64,000 bases of DNA, taken from Adiantum capillus-veneris (taxonomy: Eukaryota; Streptophyta; Polypodiopsida; Polypodiales; Pteridaceae). Position 1 is the stretch's first letter; the number at the start of each line of letters is the position of its first letter. Positions 58,205 through 64,000 of this stretch are shown piece after piece. Under the pieces are notes generated by a model. That model saw only the letters and a list, made by a program, of their open reading frames with translations. It ran no database searches and was not told where the DNA came from. The DNA is taken from positions 34,844,446 to 34,908,445 of the forward strand of contig CM043969.1 of the NCBI GenBank assembly GCA_014529385.2, in the 5' to 3' direction. The position numbers were made by a program, and so were the translations under genes.

Positions 58205-61200
58205 TTACTCTAGGGAATCATTGTAAGCATTGACAAGGTTTAGGTTATAATTTAATTGTATGCCTTGTATCCATCTAGAATCTTCAAAAGGATAGTTCTT
58301 AAACTTAATAACATACCATAGAACTATCTTAGCGCCTCTCAATACCTTGTCTTCATGTCGGAGAATGGACTCGGGCTACATCACCTCTTCTTCATCCTCG
58401 ATCTCTGGTGAGACTTCAATAGTTGGTTCCTGAGGTGGATCTCCTTTGTAAGGCTTTAGTAGGCTCACATGGAAAGCATTGTGTATGAGCCAATGACTAG
58501 GAAACTTAAGTTGATAGGCCATCTTATTGATTGGTCTAAGAATCTGGAAGGGACCATAGTACCTTTTTGCTAACTTAGCATAGTACTTTTGGTGTCCTGT
58601 AGGATTCTTGCCCATTGTGTGCCTTAATCGAGCCTTGGGAAATTTAAGCAAGACCCAATCATTTTCTTTAAACGATTGGGCTCTTCTGTGATTATCAGTA
58701 GCAGCCTATTGCCTTTGCTATGAGATAGAGATAGCATCCTTAATCTTTTTGAAAGATTCTTGTAGGTCTCGGCTATACTCATCTGCAGCGAAGATCTACC
58801 TGTGTATCTTAAGTAGCAGGGGACTTTTAGATCTTCCCTCAATTACCTCAAAAGGTGATTTTCTCGTGATGGTATGGACAATATTAATGTAGGCATACTG
58901 CACTAAGGGTAAGTACTTCTCCCATTGAGTCCTTTGATCTACTTCTGTTACCTACGCTTTTAGTAGATCATGAATTTCTAGGTTAGCTATTCCACTTTGG
59001 CCATCTGTTTAAGGGTGATAGGCCAAAGAGAAGTTTAGCCTTGTCTCTAAATTCTCAAAGAGACCCTTCCAAAATTTACTGGTCATTCTAGGATCTCTAT
59101 TCGACACGATGGACATTGGCAAGCCATGGTACTTGAAGATTTGAGATATGAAGAGGGTTGCCATTTGATGGGCTTTGATAGTCTTTTTGATAGGTATAAA
59201 ATGAGCTTGTTTGTTGAACCTGTCTATATCGTCCATATTCCCATGGATAGACTTAGGAAATCCAAAGATAAAATCCATGGATATGCTCTCGCATGGTGAA
59301 TTAGGGATTGGAAAAGGGTGAAGCAATCCAGGTTGCTTCCCTCTATCAAACTTCATCTTTTGGCATGCCACACATTTAGAAACATACTCTTGTATGTTTG
59401 CTTTCATTGCAGGCCAATAGAAATATTTTTCTATCCCTTTTAGGGTAGACTGAATCCCTCTATGCATCACATAAGGAGGAGCATGAGATTCATACATTAC
59501 TTTCTCAGGTAGTGAGTTAGTAATGCATAGTCTATTTCCATAGAGAAAATAACCAGTAAATGGTTCCTCTTTCTTTCCTAATGCAAGGGTTGAAATCACA
59601 TCTTCGAAATGGGGATCAATAGCGTACTCATCTATCATAGAAGATAGATCATTGTGAGTTGCTATGGAAACCGCATTCACTCTTGGCCCCTTGAGAGTGC
59701 ATCGGCTACTTGATCATGCTGGCCAGCAATGTGAGCAATATGAAACTGAAATTGCGAAAGAAAATTTTCCCACCTCATTTGTTTGTCAGAGAGCTTGGTC
59801 TGCGTCATGAAGTACTTAAGGCTTTGGTGATTCGTCCGACCGGAGAATGAAAGGAGTCCCCAATAAATAGTGCTTCCACGAGTATAAGGCATGTAGAACT
59901 GTGCGGAGTTCCTTTTCATATATACCTAAAGCTTGCTCAACAGGGTCGAGCCTTCGACTTTCATAGGCTATGGTGTGTCCTTCTTGGAGAAAAACAGCTG
60001 CAAGGCAATCACCACAAGCGTCGCATTGGACCTCAAATGTCTTTGAGAGATCTGACAGTGTAAGCACATGTTGAGAGATAGGATTTTCTTTAAGCTTCTC
60101 AAAAGCATTGTTCTCCTTGGCAGACCATGTATACCTAACATTTTTCTTTGTTAAGTCATCTAATGGTCTCGTGATTTGTGAGAACTTTTATATGAAGCGT
60201 CTATAGTATGCACACATACCTATAGAACTTCTTAAATCATGTAGATTCCTTGGATTAGGCCATCTGTTTATTACCTCTAACTTTGATGGATCCATTTGGA
60301 TGCCATCTTGAGAGATAATGTGACCTAAATACTAAATCTCTTGTAAGTAAAACTCACTTTTGTTTCGATTAATATAGAGTTTATTCTCTCGTAAGACTTG
60401 AAATATTACCTGGAGGTGTTGCTTGTTCGTCTAGTGAATTAGAGGAAATGATTATATCATCAAAGAACACTATAGTAAAGGTTCAATGAGGCTTGAATAG
60501 ATTCTCCATCAAGTGGTTAAATGTGGTTGGTGCATTGGTGAAGCCAAAAGGCATGAAAATATATTTGTAGATACCAAACTTAGTGCAAAATGCAGTCTTT
60601 ACAATGTCTTGATCAACTATCCTTATTTGATGATAGACACTTTTTAGGTGAATCCTACTGAAGTAGGTCGGCCCTTGTAGCTTATCAAATAGGTCTTCTA
60701 CCTGTGGAACGGGAAACCTATTCTTGATAGTGATTCTATTTAGTGCTCTATAGTCGGCACACATACGATGTGTGTCATGTTTCTTTTGCACTAATAACAC
60801 GGGTAAGCAAAATGGAGATGAGCTAGGCCTAACCATGCCCTTCTCAACTAACTCATGCACTTGCCGCATAATCTCCTCTTGTTGAGCTTGAGAAACTCTA
60901 TAAGGAGGTTTATTAGGCGGTGAACTTCTTGGAAGAAGTTCAATTGCATGGTCAGCATTGCGTCGTTTAGGAGGTAGTTCACAAGGGATGTCGTCAATAA
61001 AAACATCTTGAAATCCCTTGAGAAAATTGGATAAGTCTAGTTCCTTGTGATTGTTTGTATTTTTGTTTGCTAAAGCATTATGTTCATTTTAAGAATCTTT
61101 AACAAAAATCATGTACACAGAAATAGAGCTCTTTATTGACTTATTGAAAGCTTGCGTATGTACAATGGGTATGGTGTTACCCAACTCCTTGGCATCTATG

Positions 61201-61610
61201 TACATATCTTTTTCCCTGAACCTAAAGTAGATTTTCCTTTCAAGGAATTGAACATTGGAGGCCATGTGATCAAACCATGGTGCCCCTTGGATTACATCCT
61301 CGTGCTTGAGAGGAGAGATAAAAAATTCCTCCTTGTCCACATAGCCTTGGACATGGAGCCTCAATTTCCCAATTAAGGGAGTGACTAAGTCTTCTTGCCC
61401 CTTGAAAGACCATTGGCGGGGGTAGGACATAGATCTCCCATCTCATAGGCTTGGATGCCTAGCTTGGTGGCCAACTCTGTGGATATGAAACTATGAGTAG
61501 AACCAGGGTCAAAGAGAATAAAAGCATCATGTTGTTCTCTTACCTTTTCCCAAGCATGGCATAGAGGAGATCCTTTGTGGTGAGCATATGTTTCTTGGAT
61601 TTCGACCAAG
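58205..61610 (-). pseudogene. Chromovirus pol remnant
   Basis: Order on the minus strand. Protease, 61609-61385 (FILFDPGSTHSFIS, active Asp kept). RT, 60869-60483 (MRQVHELVEKGMVRPSSSPF, YRALNRITIKNRFPVP, MPFGFTNAPTTF) with FFDDI near 60450 in another frame. RNase H, 60067-59680 (FEVQCDACGDCLAAVFLQ, LRSDESPKP, IAGQHDQVADALSR). Integrase, 59680-59009, with CVACQ zinc Cys and SMDFI (first Asp); VSNRDPR has Asn where the second catalytic Asp is expected. GPF-type domain, 58651-58440 ([24 protein letters not shown]). Chromodomain, 58375-58205 (PESILRHEDKVLR, VIKFKNYPFEDSRW). Stops (for example TAG before PESIL) and a frame gap at 58843-59008 remove activity. Confidence 0.85.
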
Positions 61611-63110
61611 GTAGCTCTGGGAGGCTCATTTCATGTATTCTTGTGGGGACAAGCACGATAGGCATGCCCTTGCTCCCTGCACTTGAAACAACGGTTATCT
61701 TTATGATACCACTCAAGATCTTTAGGAGAGAGTTTATATTTACCTTTATAAACTCATTTCTCCTTAGCTTTGTTGCTGTTGGCGTTGCCTTTAAGAGACT
61801 TTTGGATAGTGTCCTTCCCCTTAGGCTTGTTGTTACGGTCCTTGTTTTACATGGCATTTAGGAGTTGACATACTTCACCATATCTTCAGTTAGACCCACA
61901 CAAAATTGTTGTTTTTGCTCTCCAAAATCCATCTTTTTAAAGACAGTGGCTTTGACATGTAAGTCCAAAAACTTGTCTACATATTTATGAATAGATTCAT
62001 AGGTAGAGAGCTTCAATCTCCGCCATTCGGTGACTACTTTGTCTTTGGCATCGGTAGCCAAAAACAGCTTCATGATGGAAGCTCTTAAAGCTTTTCATGT
62101 TTGTGGAGCTTCAGCGTTTTCCCGTAGGCTAGACCACCATTGCCTAGCGGACTTTTGAAAGTGCATAGCTACATGGTGTAGATTAGAGGACTCCATGAAG
62201 CCCTCATCTCCAAACGCCGCATCAAATTGTTGAATGAAGGCTAAGACTTTTTTCGTAGCACCAAAGGTGCCATCGAAGGTAAGGAAAGCGATGTACTTTC
62301 CTCCCTCTTTGAAATTTTTGAGTTTGGACGACCTCTTCCATGCGGCATAGGATTTCCTATGGCCTCTTCTTTTTGGTGGTTCAAAATCTGCACCATCACT
62401 TTATTTAAAAGAGAAAGAGTTTGAGGAGGATGGAGAAGAGGGTGACCTCTTGCTCGGCTTTTTCTTCCCTTGTTCCTCCTTGTCTACACCATCCCTTTCT
62501 TCATAAGAGGAAGAAGATGGAGAAGAGGGTGACCTCTTTCTCTCCTTTTTCTTCTCTTGTTTTTTGTCGTCCCTCTTTAAATTATGGTGTGGATAAGTGT
62601 GCGATAGTATTCTCCATTTAGGGGGTGATGGAGAGCGTTTTGCCCGTCATCTTCGTGGAGCCATCTCCATCGAGGTGGTAGGAGACTCACTTCTTTCTTG
62701 TTCTTTTGGTGGGGGCTCTACCATTGAAAGTTGAGTTCTCCTTTAGGAAGGAGATACTTCATCAAGTAGTAGATTTTTGAACCCTTTGTACAGATCCTCT
62801 TCTTCTTCCCTTATCAGAGGTCTCTTTTGGAAGTCTCACAAGGAGGCTTCCTAGGTACTCTCTCTTCTTGGTGGGGAGTTTGGAGAATCCCATGAGCACA
62901 TGGCTGCCGTTGGATTTCACTCATGAGGGATGGATTGCCCATGGCTTGTTGAAGCCTAGAAACAAGGTAGTTAACAAGGATAGGGGCATCATTAGTAGCT
63001 TGTTCATTAGAAATATCAAAGTTATCAACATTAATTTCATTCTCTTTACTATTGTCAGCCTTTCTAACAACTTTTATGTGTAAAACTTTTAAGCGTACTT
63101 TGGCACTTCA
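61611..63110 (-). pseudogene. Chromovirus gag remnant
   Basis: The gag core at about 62330-61858 reads AFLTFDGTFGATKKVL, SARQWWSSLRENAEAP and, after a TGA in place of Trp, ALRASIMKLFLATDAKDKV. It ends near VGLTEDMVKYV. A CCHC zinc knuckle, CFKCREQGHAYRAC, lies at about 61700-61660. Upstream (62640-62400) is a Lys/Ser-rich tract in which KRSPSSPSSS appears twice, flanking KKERK and GKKKPSKR runs. The N-terminus near 63100 is not defined. Confidence 0.75.
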
Positions 63111-63460
63111 AACCCTAGTTGCTATTCCTCTGAACCCCTTTAGAAAAGAACTCAAGCTCCTGTACCCATGGCTCAAATATCATTAATTGCAAGGAATAGA
63201 AGAGAGGGTCCTTCAACACCAAAACAATACCGGCTCCTATCAAGCTTCTAATAGCTCAATAGTGATTAAGCCGAGGAAAGACCCATAGGAGTCCACTATT
63301 AAGACCATAGCTCTCAACGGTGATGCCCCGTTATTTGCACAAAGCAAGTGCACTGCAAGGCTGAAAATCCCTATTCTACTTACTCAATTGCAATTAATAA
63401 TACCAACCATTTATAGTTAGCTTGAGGACCTCTCTTCTTGAGCAAGAAAAGAGAAACCTT

Positions 63461-63474
63461 GTGCTCTAATACCA
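63461..63474 (-). other. Primer-binding site of chromovirus
   Basis: Minus strand TGGTATTAGAGCAC one base after the LTR end (CTACA); initiator-Met type with one mismatch to TGGTATCAGAGC. Confidence 0.75.
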
Positions 63475-63475
63475 A

Positions 63476-64000
63476 TGTAGCATTTAATGGTCGAGTAACT
63501 TGTGTATATCGGAAAATAACATAGACATAGTGAGCATTTCATTACATTAGATTCCTAATGAGCATACCAAGGGTGCTTGGATGAAGAGACCAACAAAAAG
63601 CATAACACCTAGTTAGATAGGCATGAACAATACTTGAAAAAGAGAGAGAAATTAAGTTGTTGACAACAATTGATGACCGGATTTACATGGAGCCGGTCCC
63701 CCCTCCAAAAGGCTTTGTATTATAGGTTTCCCCCATCAAGGGAGACATTTAACAATACAATACTTTGTGTTCCTTCAATAAATTGCTGGTGCAATGAAGA
63801 TGGAAGCTTCAAGCACCAAGCTCACACTTGTAAAACATAACATCAATTCCCTCACGGTCTCAGACCCAAGACCTCACACACCTTCAAAGATGGTGAGAGC
63901 TAGTGGGGTATGAGAGTATATCGAGAGGAAGAAGGAGTATTCTTACGAGAAATAAGTATGTCACCTCACATAATCACTCATAATATCTTAGAATAGCTTA
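63476..64000 (-). repeat. 5' LTR of chromovirus, partial
   Basis: Matches 54929-55500 in order, including AACATAGACATAGT, CCTAATGAGCATA, TGGAGCCGGTCCCCCC and AGGTTTCCCCCATCAAGGGA. Continues beyond the window. Confidence 0.85.

Larger units (their letters stand above)
54929..64000 (-). mobile_element. Chromovirus (Ty3) retrotransposon, 5' LTR runs off window
   Basis: Minus-strand order: 5' LTR (63476 to beyond the window), Met-type primer site, gag, protease, RT, RNase H, integrase, chromodomain, 3' LTR (ending at 54929). The LTR ends match over at least 500 bases (54929-55500 versus 63476-64000). Stops and frame changes occur in most domains, and a piggyBac-like element lies between the pol end and the LTR end. 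A target duplication cannot be checked because the right end is outside. Confidence 0.85.

Overview
This is nuclear plant DNA that is almost entirely transposon. The evidence is plant-type CACTA, Ty3, copia-like and MULE/SWIM protein remnants, GT-AG introns with GTAAGT donors, AT-rich spacers and very many long (CT)n/(GA)n/(CA)n tracts. The density of nested elements suggests a large-genome vascular plant. A fern, lycophyte or gymnosperm is plausible, but the sequence alone does not settle the lineage. I recognise no intact conserved host gene, no rRNA and no tRNA gene.

Layout. (1) 1-3.38 kb: 3' part of a CACTA transposase pseudogene on the + strand. (2) 3.36-18.43 kb: a Ty3 element on the - strand. 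Its left LTR (4692-5640) is followed by a second, truncated copy of the element's leader and gag start, so LTR and internal parts form a tandem chain. Its right LTR is split by a 6.4 kb non-autonomous copia-like element (11264-17623), which has a MITE in one of its own LTRs and a small signal-peptide ORF inside. (3) 18.4-23.7 kb: no recognised gene, many microsatellites, a 35-base C run and a 28-base G run. (4) 23724-34927: a complete CACTA element with matching CACTACAAGAGGTC ends and an AAC target duplication on both sides. It carries a tnp2-type transposase and a second En/Spm-type ORF, both decayed. (5) 34978-37508: first three exons and promoter of a minus-strand gene, with the CACTA sitting in its third intron. 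(6) 38.1-41.8 kb: a minus-strand, decayed transposase-like gene. (7) 45.2-54.3 kb: a MULE-like SWIM-finger transposase gene whose seventh codon region is interrupted by a 5.56 kb LTR retrotransposon (45229-50791, 131-bp LTRs, GAAAT target duplication). (8) 54929 to the window end: a chromovirus (Ty3) on the - strand with gag, protease, RT, RNase H, integrase and chromodomain. A 1.3 kb piggyBac-like element flanked by TTAA sits in its 3' LTR region.

The most interesting point is in (4)-(5). The CACTA element carries, just inside its left end, a roughly 2.1 kb copy (24668-26778) of the promoter, first exon and start of intron 1 of the gene it has landed in. The copy lies in inverted orientation relative to the resident copy (35449-37508). 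The captured copy keeps a TATA box, the ATG and a GTAAGT donor and points toward the transposase gene. The arrangement could therefore supply a promoter/exon trap for the transposon and also an inverted repeat able to form double-stranded RNA matching the interrupted gene.
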